Shown here: in pieces, positions 27,100-35,764 of the stretch
How positions within the stretch are numbered: position 1 is the stretch's first letter
Layout: every line of letters starts with the position of its first letter
Origin: JBKBIP01 sp046297495
GTDB lineage: Bacteria; Planctomycetota; Planctomycetia; Gemmatales; Gemmataceae
Assembly: GCA_046297495.1 (NCBI GenBank)
Contig: JBKBIP010000014.1
Coordinates: forward strand, 75,200-139,199
Reading direction: 5' to 3'
DNA length: 64,000 nt
The notes under the pieces: model-generated
What the model was told of the DNA's origin: nothing
What the model saw: the letters and a program-made list of their open reading frames with translations, nothing else
The model's database searches: none
Position numbers and translations under genes: made by a program

Positions 27100-28278
27100 T
27101 CAAACCCCCAGCGTGGTTCGCCGTTCGGCGAGTTTCAGGGCTTGGGGGAGTAGGCGGTCGATGGCTTGGGCGGCGCGGCGCCAGGAAAACCGGCGGAGAA
27201 CCCAGCGGCGGGCATGTTGTCCCAACTCTTGGCGCAGGCGGGGTTGATCGAGCAAGCGCCGCGACAAGTTCAGCCAAGTCTCCGCATCGTCATCGCATAC
27301 CAATAGCCCGGCTCGGCCTCGGTCCAGCAGCAAGGGGATGTCGCCGCGCGCGCTGGCCAGCAGCGCTCGGCCTGCCGCAGCGCATTGCAGGATATTGAGC
27401 GGACACTTGGTCAGCGTCGCTTCCGTCACACAGGGGGCCGCCACCACATCCATGAGCTGGAGCAGCGGCCCCAGGCGTGGCGGCAACGGCATGTCAAGAA
27501 AAACAGCGCCCCCCGGTCTCGCCACGGCCTGTTCCAGAAAGGCTTGGGCCGGACCAGCGCCGATCACTAACCACTGCGCATCTTTTCTGGCAGACGTGGC
27601 TTGCAGCAATTGACGCAACAGCTCCCGCTCTGGCCGCGCGGCCACGGGGCCAAGGAAACCGATGACGAGCGGGGCCGTCACGCCCACCGCGCGGCCCAGT
27701 TCCTGGCGTTGGGCGTCTGCCAGAGGCGCGAACCACTCCCGTTCCACGCCCCACGGTATGACGTGGATCAGAGCCGACAATCGATACCCGCGCAGCCGCT
27801 GCCGCGCCGCCCGGTTGGTCGTGATGATGACTTGGCTATGACGCAAATTCCAGCGTTCGATGGCGGCGACGAGCCAGGGGGGATGCCACATCGAGAGGTC
27901 GCCTTGCTGATGACAGGCCAGAACGGCAGGTTGATCGATCACCGTTAGCAACGGCACGCCCGCTTCGCGGCATGCTTGCGTCATGGACCAGCGATAGGGG
28001 CTGGCGTAGAGGAGGACCACATCGGGGGAAAAGACCCGCAAAACTTCTCGATCATGGAGCAATTGTGTGCGATTTCGCACGCAGCAGTGCGCGAAACCGA
28101 AGCGCCGTTGCCAATAAGTTAGGCATGGTTCATGTTGAGATAGTGCCGCCGTGGTGCCACTGTTGTCCGGCTCAATACGGACGACGTGCCCCAAGGTTTG
28201 CAATTGACGGGCCAGAGGAAGCACTTGGCAGACAAGAAACGGAGGTGATTCTTCGTAATGATAGAGGAGAAGGCGCAT
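27100..28278 (-). CDS. GT4-family glycosyltransferase
   Basis: The protein has 392 residues from the ATG at 28278, where AAGGAGGGAAGGA gives a strong ribosome binding site; the 24-codon upstream extension is rejected. The N-terminal half (RLLLYHYEESPPFLVCQVLPLARQLQTLGH) is the acceptor-binding Rossmann fold. In the C-terminal half come PLVIGFLGPVAARPERELL, WLVIGAGPAQAFLEQ, and the donor-site stretch VVAAPCVTEATLTKCPLNILQCAAAGRALLAS, where the usual E-x7-E is partly replaced. GT-B retaining transferases of this kind act on nucleotide sugars in cell-surface polymer assembly. No partner is adjacent. Confidence 0.85.
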   Translation of the reverse strand: MRLLLYHYEESPPFLVCQVLPLARQLQTLGHVVRIEPDNSGTTAALSQHEPCLTYWQRRFGFAHCCVRNRTQLLHDREVLRVFSPDVVLLYASPYRWSMTQACREAGVPLLTVIDQPAVLACHQQGDLSMWHPPWLVAAIERWNLRHSQVIITTNRAARQRLRGYRLSALIHVIPWGVEREWFAPLADAQRQELGRAVGVTAPLVIGFLGPVAARPERELLRQLLQATSARKDAQWLVIGAGPAQAFLEQAVARPGGAVFLDMPLPPRLGPLLQLMDVVAAPCVTEATLTKCPLNILQCAAAGRALLASARGDIPLLLDRGRAGLLVCDDDAETWLNLSRRLLDQPRLRQELGQHARRWVLRRFSWRRAAQAIDRLLPQALKLAERRTTLGV

Positions 28279-28313
28279 TCCTTCCCTCCTTGCCGTCTCA
28301 CCTGGCGGAAGGG

Positions 28314-28364
28314 ATTCACGGCGTCCGCCGGCGCGCGGCCATGCTGACAAGGGACGCCGTGAAT
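28314..28364. repeat. 13-bp perfect inverted repeat upstream of the glycosyltransferase
   Basis: ATTCACGGCGTCC (28314-28326) and GGACGCCGTGAAT (28352-28364) enclose a 25-nt GC-rich loop. It lies between the small gene ending at 28404 and the glycosyltransferase start, both minus strand. It could terminate one or regulate the other. No T-run follows. It is not a member of the TTCATCGG family. Confidence 0.65.
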
Positions 28365-28403
28365 GGGAATGTTATCAAAATTCGCTGTCCGCCCCGCCTG
28401 GAG

Positions 28404-28592
28404 CTACGACAGCAGCCAGTATTGCTGGTACGCATCCGCTTCGAGGGGATCGATGAGGATCGGTTGATCCTCGGAGACGACGTCCGCCTTCGCGTTGCTT
28501 TCACAAACCGCCCAAAAGGTTTCGTAAGCGTCGAAGCTATCGTTGTGGCTAAGTGGTTCCTCGAACTGCTGACTGCGAGTCATCTGGTTCAT
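28404..28592 (-). CDS. small acidic hypothetical protein
   Basis: The protein has 62 residues, with GAGGA about nine bases before the ATG. The sequence is acidic and aromatic (DSFDAYETFWAVCESN, QPILIDPLEADAYQQYWLLS). It has no signal peptide or membrane segment. I do not recognise the family. In favour of a real gene are the ribosome site and the plausible composition; against it are the short length and the lack of homology I can name. It is followed by a strong hairpin. Confidence 0.4.
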   Translation of the reverse strand: MNQMTRSQQFEEPLSHNDSFDAYETFWAVCESNAKADVVSEDQPILIDPLEADAYQQYWLLS

Positions 28593-28602
28593 GAATCGGG
28601 TT

Positions 28603-29160
28603 CCTCAATTGAGTGACGAGTTTTGCCGAGAAAGTGCTTATCCCTCAAGCACATTTCATGCCCAAATCGCAAAACTCAAGCATTCTTCCCAGAGGATTGA
28701 TTGGGGGAAACAAGATGTTCCCGCCTTGGATGTGTGGTTGGCAAGGAAGTAAAACGGATGAGAAACGAGTCGTATGGCTGAAAAACACATCCATTGCGGT
28801 AATCAATCCACTATAGGGGGCATCGCCTCAAAGTCGCTCCCGAAAATCGATACCCTTAACTGGCATCGGAGAGAGAAGAGGGTCAGCCCGATCCCAATCT
28901 CACAGGAGCATTATAGGAGCGATTCTCGTGAAATACACCAACAATATAATTTTTTTTTATTTTGTTATTTTGTGGACTTCTTGGCCACGGGGGATGGCAC
29001 GCGATGGATTGAGGAAATGGGCGCTGCGGAATATACTAATCCATAAGAGGGGGCACGCGGTTTCGTCCAGGCCGGGTGTCGGGAACCGCGCGCCGCCTGT
29101 TCACCGGAGCGCATTTTCAACGGCTTGTCAACTCGATCTTCACGTGAAAGGACTACAGCC
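28603..29160. other. intergenic region upstream of the TIGR03000 gene
   Basis: About 560 bp without a supportable gene. It is AT-rich at 28935-28975, with a T-run after the promoter-like TATAAT. A plus-strand open frame at 28774-29046 crosses that AT tract and looks non-coding. The leader of the TIGR03000 gene lies in the last 200 bp. Confidence 0.4.
28923..28950 (+). promoter_or_regulatory. candidate promoter of the TIGR03000 gene
   Basis: A perfect TATAAT (28945-28950) has TTCTCG (28923-28928) 16 bp upstream, a poor -35. An AT-rich stretch follows. It would give a leader of about 200 nt. Confidence 0.3.
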
Positions 29161-29790
29161 ATGAGATGCATGCGACTGTTCGTGGTGGCCGCCATGTTTG
29201 GTTGTGCCGTGTTGGCCCTCGATGCACGTCCCGCTCAGGCGTACTGGCATTGGGGGTATTACCATCGCCCCGTGTATTATCGCCCCGTGTACTATCGCCC
29301 CTATGTCCATTACTGGGGTTATCCCAGTTACTACTACGGCTATTCCTATCCGTACTATGTCTCGACGCCGGTGTATGTGCCGTATGCCGTGCCCAGCTAT
29401 TATTCGGTGCCGCTGGCCAGCGCGCCGGTGACGGTCACGCAGCCCGCCGGCTCGGTGCGCTACTCGTTCTATGGTCCCACGGGCACGACGGGGGCCGTGA
29501 CGACCACCGCCACGCCCGCCTCCAACATCGCGCAAGTGGAGATGGTGTTGCCGACCACCAACGCTGAAGTATGGGTGGACGGCTACAAGACGACCAGCAC
29601 CGGCACCACGCGCACCTTCCATTCGCCGCCACTGACTCCCGGCAAGAAGTATCACTACCAGATCAGAGCCAGCTGGGTGCAAAACGGCGAAACCATGACC
29701 GAGGAACGCACCATCCCGGTCGCCGCCGGCCAACAATCGATCGTCAATTTCACGGTGCCGAGCGAATCGGTTGGCGCGGCAACGCCATGA
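29161..29790 (+). CDS. exported Tyr-rich TIGR03000 domain protein
   Basis: The protein has 209 residues from the ATG at 29161 (AAGGA eight bases upstream). After a signal peptide (LFVVAAMFGCAVLALDARPAQA) comes a Tyr/Pro/His-rich segment (about 28-90) containing tandem YRPVYYRP units. A C-terminal TIGR03000 domain follows (about 125-203: VEMVLPTTNAEVWVDGYKT, FHSPPLTPGKKYHYQIRASW, GQQSIVNFTVP). TIGR03000 is a planctomycete-specific beta-sandwich often fused to Tyr-rich repeats, probably on the cell surface or envelope. The Tyr segment is encoded by 15-nt tandem repeats at 29264-29308. The 3' end shares 15 nt with the downstream palindrome. Confidence 0.85.
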   Translation: MRCMRLFVVAAMFGCAVLALDARPAQAYWHWGYYHRPVYYRPVYYRPYVHYWGYPSYYYGYSYPYYVSTPVYVPYAVPSYYSVPLASAPVTVTQPAGSVRYSFYGPTGTTGAVTTTATPASNIAQVEMVLPTTNAEVWVDGYKTTSTGTTRTFHSPPLTPGKKYHYQIRASWVQNGETMTEERTIPVAAGQQSIVNFTVPSESVGAATP

Positions 29791-29800
29791 GCTTGGTCTC

Positions 29801-29845
29801 TGGATTCATCGGTTGGCGCGGCGCGAGCGCCAACCGATGAATCCA
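29801..29845. repeat. intergenic palindrome, copy 5 of the dispersed family (perfect)
   Basis: A 19-bp perfect stem (29801-29819 and 29827-29845) surrounds a 7-nt loop. The arm reads TGGATTCATCGGTTGGCGC. It fills the 58-bp gap between the convergent TIGR03000 and nitrilase genes and could act as a two-way terminator, though no T-run flanks it. Confidence 0.85.
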
Positions 29846-29848
29846 GCC

Positions 29849-30697
29849 CTACTCTTCCCCCACGCCGGCATATTCCTGCCGCCGCACGGTGTCGCCGAAC
29901 AGCACGGGCACGCAGCCGTCGGTGTCGAACTTGAACATGGCTTGCGTGGCCAAGTCGATGTCAATGTCGGCAACGACTAGCTCTTCTTGCTTCAACTCCG
30001 CCTGGGCGTGAATGCGACCATCGGGAGCCACGACCATGGATCGGCAATTCTGGTGTTGGTCGTGGCACATGTTGCAGGACGCGAACCAGATGGTGTTCTC
30101 CGCCGCGCGGGCCACGATCAAAGAATGATGCACCGGAATTTTCCAGTCATTAGGGCGCGTGGTGTTGTTTTGCGGATGAAACACCAACTGGGCGCCCTGC
30201 CGCACGCATTCGCGGGTCGTTTCGGGAAAGCGAAATCCCTCGAAGCAGATGACCACTCCCACTTTGACGCCAAACAGATCGAACGTCTCAATACTCGGTC
30301 CCGGCGAGTAGGCCACGGCATCGAGCGGCGTCAATTTCGTCTTGTGATGCACGCCCAGGATGGTTCCTTCGGGTGAGATGACCAACGCCGAGTTGTACGG
30401 TTTACCGCGGGTGGGGTTCGTCTCCAAAGGGATCTCGGTCCCCAAGACGCAGGCCATACCGAGCTGGCCGCAGCATTCCGCCAGCTGCTGGTGCAACTCC
30501 TCTAGCCGTGCCACTTCGACCGGCTGATCGGGAGTGGCAATGTCCACGCGATAGCCAGCGGTTTGCGTTTCCGGAAAACAGAGTATCCGCACGCCGTCGC
30601 GGGCGGCTCGTTCGACAAACTCGAAGATGACCCGCGCGTTCGTTTCCAGGGAGGCCGTCTGACGACATTGAGCTAAACCGATGCGCAAGCGGTTCAT
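29849..30697 (-). CDS. nitrilase-superfamily carbon-nitrogen hydrolase
   Basis: The protein has 282 residues from the ATG at 30697 (GGAG seven bases upstream); the 34-residue extension upstream is rejected. The Glu-Lys-Cys triad is visible: Glu in LCFPETQTAGY, Lys in GVHHKTKLTPLD and Cys in VGVVICFEGFRFPE. Such enzymes hydrolyse amides, nitriles or carbamoyl groups. Length and motifs fit an amidohydrolase of the aliphatic amidase/beta-ureidopropionase side. Substrate and partner are unknown; the gene stands alone between two palindromes. Confidence 0.85.
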   Translation of the reverse strand: MNRLRIGLAQCRQTASLETNARVIFEFVERAARDGVRILCFPETQTAGYRVDIATPDQPVEVARLEELHQQLAECCGQLGMACVLGTEIPLETNPTRGKPYNSALVISPEGTILGVHHKTKLTPLDAVAYSPGPSIETFDLFGVKVGVVICFEGFRFPETTRECVRQGAQLVFHPQNNTTRPNDWKIPVHHSLIVARAAENTIWFASCNMCHDQHQNCRSMVVAPDGRIHAQAELKQEELVVADIDIDLATQAMFKFDTDGCVPVLFGDTVRRQEYAGVGEE

Positions 30698-30777
30698 GGT
30701 GGAGTCTCCAAAGAATGAGGGATTCACAAAGGAGCGATACCAACAGCCCCCTTCGGTTGTTTGTGTAACGGTTGGTT

Positions 30778-30827
30778 GATTGATCGGTTCGTGCAGCAAG
30801 CAGGTAGCTCGTGCGAACCGATGAATC
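30778..30827. repeat. intergenic palindrome, copy 6 of the dispersed family
   Basis: GATTGATCGGTTCG (30778-30791) faces CGAACCGATGAATC (30814-30827), 14 bp with one mismatch and a 22-nt loop. It lies in the divergent region between the nitrilase start and the ferredoxin gene. Confidence 0.65.
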
Positions 30828-30955
30828 TCAGGCCAGCGAATCGGGCACTAGGCTCCAAGGCTAACCCTCTGGAATTTCTCACGAAAGCCGCTACGATACC
30901 AATACAAAATTGTTTCTCTGCGAATTTTCCAAACAATGGCGGAACGAGGTTGCTC

Positions 30956-31330
30956 ATGGCTAAAGCGGCAGGCAAACCCCGTAAGAAACTACCCAAGGAG
31001 TTGGCGGTCATTCGGGCGGATAGTTGCACCGGCTGCGAGGCGTGCATCGAGGTCTGCCCAGTCGATTGCATCTACAAGGTGCCCGGCGCGGACCAACCCG
31101 GCTTGCAGACCTTCTGTGACATCGATTTGGAACGGTGCATCGGCTGTTCGCTGTGCGAGCGCTGGTGTCCATGGGATGCCATTGACATGGTAGCGACGCT
31201 CACCGTAGCCGAGGCGGTGGCCAACAAAGGGGGGCCGCCCGAATATGTCGAGAAAAACTGGGAGCGGCTGGTCAACGCCGCCCAGAGCATCGTCGAACTG
31301 GCCGCCGAGCAACAAGCCGCGAAGAAGTGA
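30956..31330 (+). CDS. 2[4Fe-4S] ferredoxin
   Basis: The protein has 124 residues from the ATG at 30956 (GAGG seven bases upstream). Two cluster motifs are complete: Cys24, Cys27, Cys30 and Cys34 (CTGCEACIEVCP) and Cys61, Cys64, Cys67 and Cys71 (CIGCSLCERWCP). A lysine-rich N-terminus and a helical C-terminal tail of about 50 residues extend the core. It is a small electron carrier in the cytoplasm. The di-haem peroxidase gene starts six bases downstream. The two sit in different compartments, so co-expression rather than direct electron transfer is the safer inference. Confidence 0.9.
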   Translation: MAKAAGKPRKKLPKELAVIRADSCTGCEACIEVCPVDCIYKVPGADQPGLQTFCDIDLERCIGCSLCERWCPWDAIDMVATLTVAEAVANKGGPPEYVEKNWERLVNAAQSIVELAAEQQAAKK

Positions 31331-31336
31331 CACATC

Positions 31337-32842
31337 ATGAGGGGACGATACGGCATCCTGGGCACGGTGGGGTTGCTGCTGGGGCTGACGGTGTCGGGCT
31401 GCGCCAAGGCCAGCCGCTATGAGGCCCAGCCGGTGCGCGGCGGGACGCAACTCGTCCCAGTCCGCTTGCTGCCTCGGGCTGAGGATACGCCGGATGCTTC
31501 GTCCACGGTGCCGCCGTATCTCATCTGGATGAAAGCCACGCCCACGTCTCAAGAACCCGAGGTGCCGATCCGCTTCGTCAGCGCTGTTCGCCATCCCGAG
31601 GAATGGTCGCGGCTCGACGATTTCTGGAATCCCATCACCAAGGCCAAGCCGTGGCCGGTGTTCCTCGGTCTGCCACCACTGCCAGCCGCTACGTTGGCCT
31701 TGGCCTTGCCGGTGGAGCAAGAGGTTGTCATCAAAGTCCCTCTGGGTCTGGACGATCCCACGCCGTATATTCCGGTTCACAATCCCCCCACTGTCGGCAA
31801 GTGGGAATTGGGCAAGCGTCTCTTCTTCGATGATGGCTACTTGTTGCCGCCGGAAGCAAACACCAAATTGGCTTGCGCCACCTGTCATGTTCCGAAGGAG
31901 GGGTTTGCCGGATCATTGTTTCGGTTTTCTCAGAAGGAACGGTTCATTGCCACGCTGTTGAATTGTGTGTACAACCAGTATCAATTTTGGGACGGCGGCG
32001 TTCGTGATCTGGAAGAAGTGATTCAAGGGAGCATCGAGGACACAGCGCCGCTGCGTCAAACCGCGCCGGATCGCCAACATGCTTGGCCGGGCTTGGTGCA
32101 ACGGCTACGTGAGTATCCCGACTACGATTACCGGCGGCAATTTCGCCAGGTCTTCGGCACCGATCCCACGCAGGACGCCATCGCCAAGGCCCTGGCCACC
32201 TACATGCGGACGATTTTGACCGGGGATGCCTTGCAAGACCGCGTCGATCAAGCCCTTCGCCAACGCGGCGCCCACGAGCCAACCGCCGCCGACTACGAGC
32301 AGCAGCTGGCGCAAACCCCTTTGAATCGACGCCGGGTTCTCGACTTGGGCCACGACCCCGACGATACCAGCACCTTGGCCCGCGAGCTGGCGCGGGGTTA
32401 TCGGCTATTTCATGGCAAAGGGATGTGTATTCAATGTCATTCCGGCGCGAATTACACCGACAACTTCTTTCACAATGTCGGCGTCGGTGATAGTGGCGGT
32501 GAGCCGCTTCCTGGCCAGGAGAGCGGCCGCTTCGCCACCTTGTCGATTGGGTTGAAAGACCCTTTGATGATCGGTGCCTACAAGACCCCCACCCTGCGCG
32601 GCCTACCGCGCCGTTCCCGCTATTTCCACGACGGCAGCCGCTTGGAGTTGCTGCTCGTGGTGAAACATCATGACCGCGACAAGACGTATTCCCCGTATCT
32701 CGATCCGCTCTTCCGCGACCCGGCCCATCCCCACCGCCCTCGCAATCTGGGCCTGAACGACCCCGATGCGCGCGCCCTGGTACTGTTCCTCTACGCCCTG
32801 GACGGCCAGCCGGTGAATCGCCGGGTGATGGAAAGGGAATAG
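31337..32842 (+). CDS. di-haem cytochrome c peroxidase/MauG-family lipoprotein
   Basis: The protein has 501 residues. A lipobox LTVSGC (Cys22) predicts anchoring to a membrane. Two CxxCH haem sites are seen, CATCH (Cys180-His184) and CIQCH (Cys364-His368), and HNPPTVGKWELGKRLFFDD precedes the first as in bacterial di-haem peroxidases. The long N-terminal part (23-145) is unlike the family and looks disordered. Family members reduce hydrogen peroxide or act as MauG-like oxidants. The C-terminal part GAYKTPTLRGLPRRSRYFHDGS is the usual family end. It follows the ferredoxin by six bases. Confidence 0.9.
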   Translation: MRGRYGILGTVGLLLGLTVSGCAKASRYEAQPVRGGTQLVPVRLLPRAEDTPDASSTVPPYLIWMKATPTSQEPEVPIRFVSAVRHPEEWSRLDDFWNPITKAKPWPVFLGLPPLPAATLALALPVEQEVVIKVPLGLDDPTPYIPVHNPPTVGKWELGKRLFFDDGYLLPPEANTKLACATCHVPKEGFAGSLFRFSQKERFIATLLNCVYNQYQFWDGGVRDLEEVIQGSIEDTAPLRQTAPDRQHAWPGLVQRLREYPDYDYRRQFRQVFGTDPTQDAIAKALATYMRTILTGDALQDRVDQALRQRGAHEPTAADYEQQLAQTPLNRRRVLDLGHDPDDTSTLARELARGYRLFHGKGMCIQCHSGANYTDNFFHNVGVGDSGGEPLPGQESGRFATLSIGLKDPLMIGAYKTPTLRGLPRRSRYFHDGSRLELLLVVKHHDRDKTYSPYLDPLFRDPAHPHRPRNLGLNDPDARALVLFLYALDGQPVNRRVMERE

Positions 32843-32923
32843 GGGGAGTGATCAGTCAATCGCTGTTTAGCGGGCGAGCCGACGACTCGCCACCTCGGAT
32901 GTCCTTACCTGAATGGAAAACTC

Positions 32924-33787
32924 ATGCGACTTGCCACCTTGCGAACTGCCTCTGGTCCCCGCGCCGCCGTCTTGGAGGGGGACGATTACGTTGATCTACA
33001 CGGCACCGATGCTTCCTTGCCGGCCAGCGTGCGCCAGCTTCTCGAAGCGGGGCCAAGCATCTGGCCCCAGGTGCGGCAAGCGGTCCAAAAAGCCGATGCC
33101 GTGACAATCGCCGCCAGCCAAGCCGACTTGCTGGCCCCCATTCCTGATCCCCCCAAGATCGTATGCATTGGCCTGAATTACCATGATCATGCCAAGGAAA
33201 GCGGCGCGCCGATTCCCAAGGAACCGATCCTGTTCAGCAAGTACGCAACCGCCATCGTGGGACCGGGAGCCAACATCGTACTGCCGCCGGTGAGTCAAGA
33301 AGTCGATTACGAAGCCGAGCTAGTCATTGTCATCGGCAAATCGGGCAAGAACGTGTCAGCGGCAAATGCCTTGGAATATGTCGCCGGCTATACGATTGGT
33401 CACGACGTCTCGGCGCGCGATTGGCAGCTTAAGAAGGATGGCAAGCAATGGATGGTCGGCAAGACGTTTGACACCTTCGCCCCTATCGGTCCACACCTTG
33501 TCACCGCCGACGACGTGCCCGACCCGCACCAGCTCGGCATCCGTTTACGCCTCAACGGCGAGACCATGCAGGATAGCTCCACGGCCCAGATGATCTTCCG
33601 CGTCGGCGACATCCTGGCCTATCTCTCGCAAATCTTCACGCTGCAACCCGGCGACATCATCTTCACCGGCACCCCGCCCGGCGTCGGCTTCGCCCGCAAG
33701 CCGCCCGTCTTCCTCAAGGGAGGAGACATGGTCGAAGTCGAAATCGACGGCCTCGGCATACTGTCCAATCCGGTGGTGCAAGGGTGA
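32924..33787 (+). CDS. fumarylacetoacetate hydrolase-family protein
   Basis: The protein has 287 residues. The family core is clear: KIVCIGLNYHDHAKESGAPIPKEPILFSK, then VDYEAELVIVIGKSGKNVS carrying the metal-binding Glu residues, GYTIGHDVSARDWQ, KTFDTFAPIGPHLV, and LQPGDIIFTGTPPGVGF. Members cleave C-C bonds of acylpyruvates or hydrate 2-oxo acids, using Mg2+ or Mn2+. The N-terminal 65 residues form the small lid domain. The ribosome binding site is weak. It stands alone, 80 bp after the peroxidase gene. Confidence 0.9.
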   Translation: MRLATLRTASGPRAAVLEGDDYVDLHGTDASLPASVRQLLEAGPSIWPQVRQAVQKADAVTIAASQADLLAPIPDPPKIVCIGLNYHDHAKESGAPIPKEPILFSKYATAIVGPGANIVLPPVSQEVDYEAELVIVIGKSGKNVSAANALEYVAGYTIGHDVSARDWQLKKDGKQWMVGKTFDTFAPIGPHLVTADDVPDPHQLGIRLRLNGETMQDSSTAQMIFRVGDILAYLSQIFTLQPGDIIFTGTPPGVGFARKPPVFLKGGDMVEVEIDGLGILSNPVVQG

Positions 33788-34089
33788 GAGGGAACGCCGC
33801 CCGATGGCCAAACGCGAACGCGACATGATTTGTCACTGCAACCAAAGTATAGCGACAACTGTCACAACATGTTCTTTTTCGGCTATCTCATACATGGCGC
33901 GTAAAGGTGCCGCGTCGATGGCATATAATCCTTCTGCTACATGATAACCGTGATGGTGCGGTTTCTTAGACAGACGGCTACGGCTTCATTGATAGCTTGG
34001 TTGTTCTTCGGTCAGAGTGATTTCAATCATGATTTCACCTCTCATTCTGATCTACTGTACCATGCCGATCCATGCCACGCCCACCGCCC
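33788..34089. other. 302-bp convergent intergenic region
   Basis: It lies between the 3' ends of the hydrolase and thiF-like genes. It contains a perfect TATAAT at 33924-33929, but no -35 match at the right spacing, and no gene that I trust follows. I see no terminator hairpin with a T-run. Confidence 0.4.
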
Positions 34090-35124
34090 TCAATGCCCGA
34101 TATACTTGGCATACAACGTCCGGGCCTTGTCGACGTCGTCGGTCCCTTTGATGATGGCGCGGCCGTCGGGGAAGACGGTGAATTCATGATTTTCGGCGGT
34201 GAATTTGAGGAGGAAGCGGTTGTAGCTGACATCGCCGAGGGATTCCAGGTGGCGGGCCAGTTCCTCGAAGTTGAGCTTGCTGGGGCTGCGGTGGGCTACC
34301 TGGACGGCGTTGCGGCCACAGAGACTGGTAGTGTGCGAGCCAAGGTCTCCTTCCAGCCACTCGAAGCGGCGCCGTTGGCAGCAGGGGCAATCGACCTTGC
34401 CCAACAGGGGCGCGATCTTGATGCGCCGGCTGATGTTTTCCCAGACATCGACGTAGATCAGCTCGCGGTTGATCCGGTCGGTTTGGCCGGTGAGAATCTT
34501 CAGCGCCTCGGCGGCCTGGTAGCTGGCGATGATGCTGACGACGGGGCCAAGGACGCCGGCGGTTTCGCAGGTCCCCGCTTCGCCGGGAGCGGGGGCGGCC
34601 TCGAAGACACAGCGCAGGCACGGCGTCTGGCCGGGGAGAATCGTCATCGTCTGGCCGTGGCTGCCGACCGAACCGCCATAGACCCACGGCTTGCCGAGCT
34701 TCACGGCGGCGTCGTTGATCAGGTAGCGAATCTCGAAATTATCGGTGCCATCCAAAATCAAATCGGCGTCCTTCACCAACTCCAGAATGTTGGTCCGGTC
34801 GATGTCCGTGACCACCGGCTCGACATGCACCGACGAGTTAATGGCGGCGAGCTTGCGGGCGGCGGCCTCGGCCTTGGGCAGATTCTCGGCCACGTCGTGC
34901 TCATCGAATAGCACCTGGCGTTGTAGATTGCTGGTTTCGATGAAATCTCGATCCACCAACCGCAAATGGCCGATCCCTGCCCGCACCAGATGATTGGCCA
35001 ACACCGTCCCCAACGCGCCACAGCCGCACAAGGTCACATGGCTGTCCAACAATTGGCGTTGCCCCTTCTCCCTCATGCCGGGAAAGCGGATTTGCCGGCT
35101 GTAGCGTTCCAATGAAGAATCCAT
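34090..35124 (-). CDS. ThiF/MoeB/HesA-type E1 adenylyltransferase
   Basis: The protein has 344 residues. It carries RYSRQIRFPGMREKGQRQLL, the nucleotide loop LCGCGALGTVLANHLVRAG, DFIETSNLQRQVLF (conserved Arg of E1 enzymes), DLILDGTDNFEIRYLIN, and zinc-binding CxxC pairs (TPCLRCVFEA; DCPCCQRR). The C-terminal 90 residues carry the extended ThiF domain. It lacks a rhodanese domain. E1 enzymes adenylate the C-terminal glycine of MoaD/ThiS carriers to activate them for sulfur transfer. A matching carrier (ending GG) is three genes upstream in the same operon. Confidence 0.92.
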   Translation of the reverse strand: MDSSLERYSRQIRFPGMREKGQRQLLDSHVTLCGCGALGTVLANHLVRAGIGHLRLVDRDFIETSNLQRQVLFDEHDVAENLPKAEAAARKLAAINSSVHVEPVVTDIDRTNILELVKDADLILDGTDNFEIRYLINDAAVKLGKPWVYGGSVGSHGQTMTILPGQTPCLRCVFEAAPAPGEAGTCETAGVLGPVVSIIASYQAAEALKILTGQTDRINRELIYVDVWENISRRIKIAPLLGKVDCPCCQRRRFEWLEGDLGSHTTSLCGRNAVQVAHRSPSKLNFEELARHLESLGDVSYNRFLLKFTAENHEFTVFPDGRAIIKGTDDVDKARTLYAKYIGH

Positions 35125-35136
35125 CGACTACCTCTT

Positions 35137-35760
35137 TCACGTTGCGACAGGACATATATTCGACACCGCCAACCGAGCGACTTCCTCGCCGCCGAGCACC
35201 AAGGGAACTTCTTCTTCCCTGCGGAAGTCGCGGCGCTGGCGAAACGTCGGCGACTTGCCGCCGCGCGGCTGGGTATATACTTCCACGATTTGTTCGACCA
35301 GATTGACCAGCCAGAATTCGGGAATCTTTGCCTCGGCGTACCATACCCCTTTTTGTCGGCGGTCGGTCAAGCGCGAGGAGTCGGCCACCTCGATCAACAG
35401 AGCGACAGCTGCTGATCGCGGGTGCTGTTGGTCGTAGCGTTTCAGCGGGCCGCGCACGATGGCGAAATCCGGCTCCGGCACGCTGCGGGCCAGGAGCAAC
35501 GCCGATTGGTTGCCAATCACCCACTCATCCGGCACCGAGCGCACCAACAGCCGATTGAGCCGGGCCAAGGTGGAATCGCGTGGCGGATTGCGTGACATTT
35601 TATGGACCAACCAACCTTCCAAAAGTTCCACATGATCCTCCGGCCCCAACACACCCCTTTCGACCATGTGGACATACTGTTCCACTGTCAGCCGATAGAC
35701 GTTACCCGCTTCCGGCACGAAGGCAGTCGGCCCTGGCAGCGGAATGGTCGCCGTGGCCAT
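35137..35760 (-). CDS. Uma2-family (DUF820) endonuclease-fold protein
   Basis: The protein has 207 residues from the ATG at 35760 with AGGAGG nine bases upstream; eleven extra upstream codons are rejected. The PD-(D/E)XK-like core shows LTVEQYVHMVERG, LLEGWLVHKMSRNPPRD, VPEPDFAIVRG (the conserved Asp), VALLIEVADSS (Glu) and YAEAKIPEFWLVNL (Lys). Uma2 genes are abundant in cyanobacteria and planctomycetes and their function is not established. It lies between a hypothetical gene (4 bp) and the E1 gene (12 bp) in the sulfur-carrier operon, an unusual place. Confidence 0.85.
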   Translation of the reverse strand: MATATIPLPGPTAFVPEAGNVYRLTVEQYVHMVERGVLGPEDHVELLEGWLVHKMSRNPPRDSTLARLNRLLVRSVPDEWVIGNQSALLLARSVPEPDFAIVRGPLKRYDQQHPRSAAVALLIEVADSSRLTDRRQKGVWYAEAKIPEFWLVNLVEQIVEVYTQPRGGKSPTFRQRRDFRREEEVPLVLGGEEVARLAVSNICPVAT

Positions 35761-35764
35761 GTTC

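Noticed and set aside
28774..29046. Plus-strand 90-codon frame
   Set aside because: It crosses an AT-rich tract with a T-run (Phe-rich nonsense) and lacks a ribosome site.
29264..29308. Short tandem repeats as a CRISPR or VNTR locus
   Set aside because: They are in-frame 15-nt repeats encoding YRPVY in the TIGR03000 protein, so they are explained by the protein.
33941..34189. Plus-strand 82-codon frame after a TATAAT
   Set aside because: The -35 element is missing, no ribosome site is seen, and the frame runs into the antisense of the E1 gene with cysteine/histidine-rich low-complexity text.
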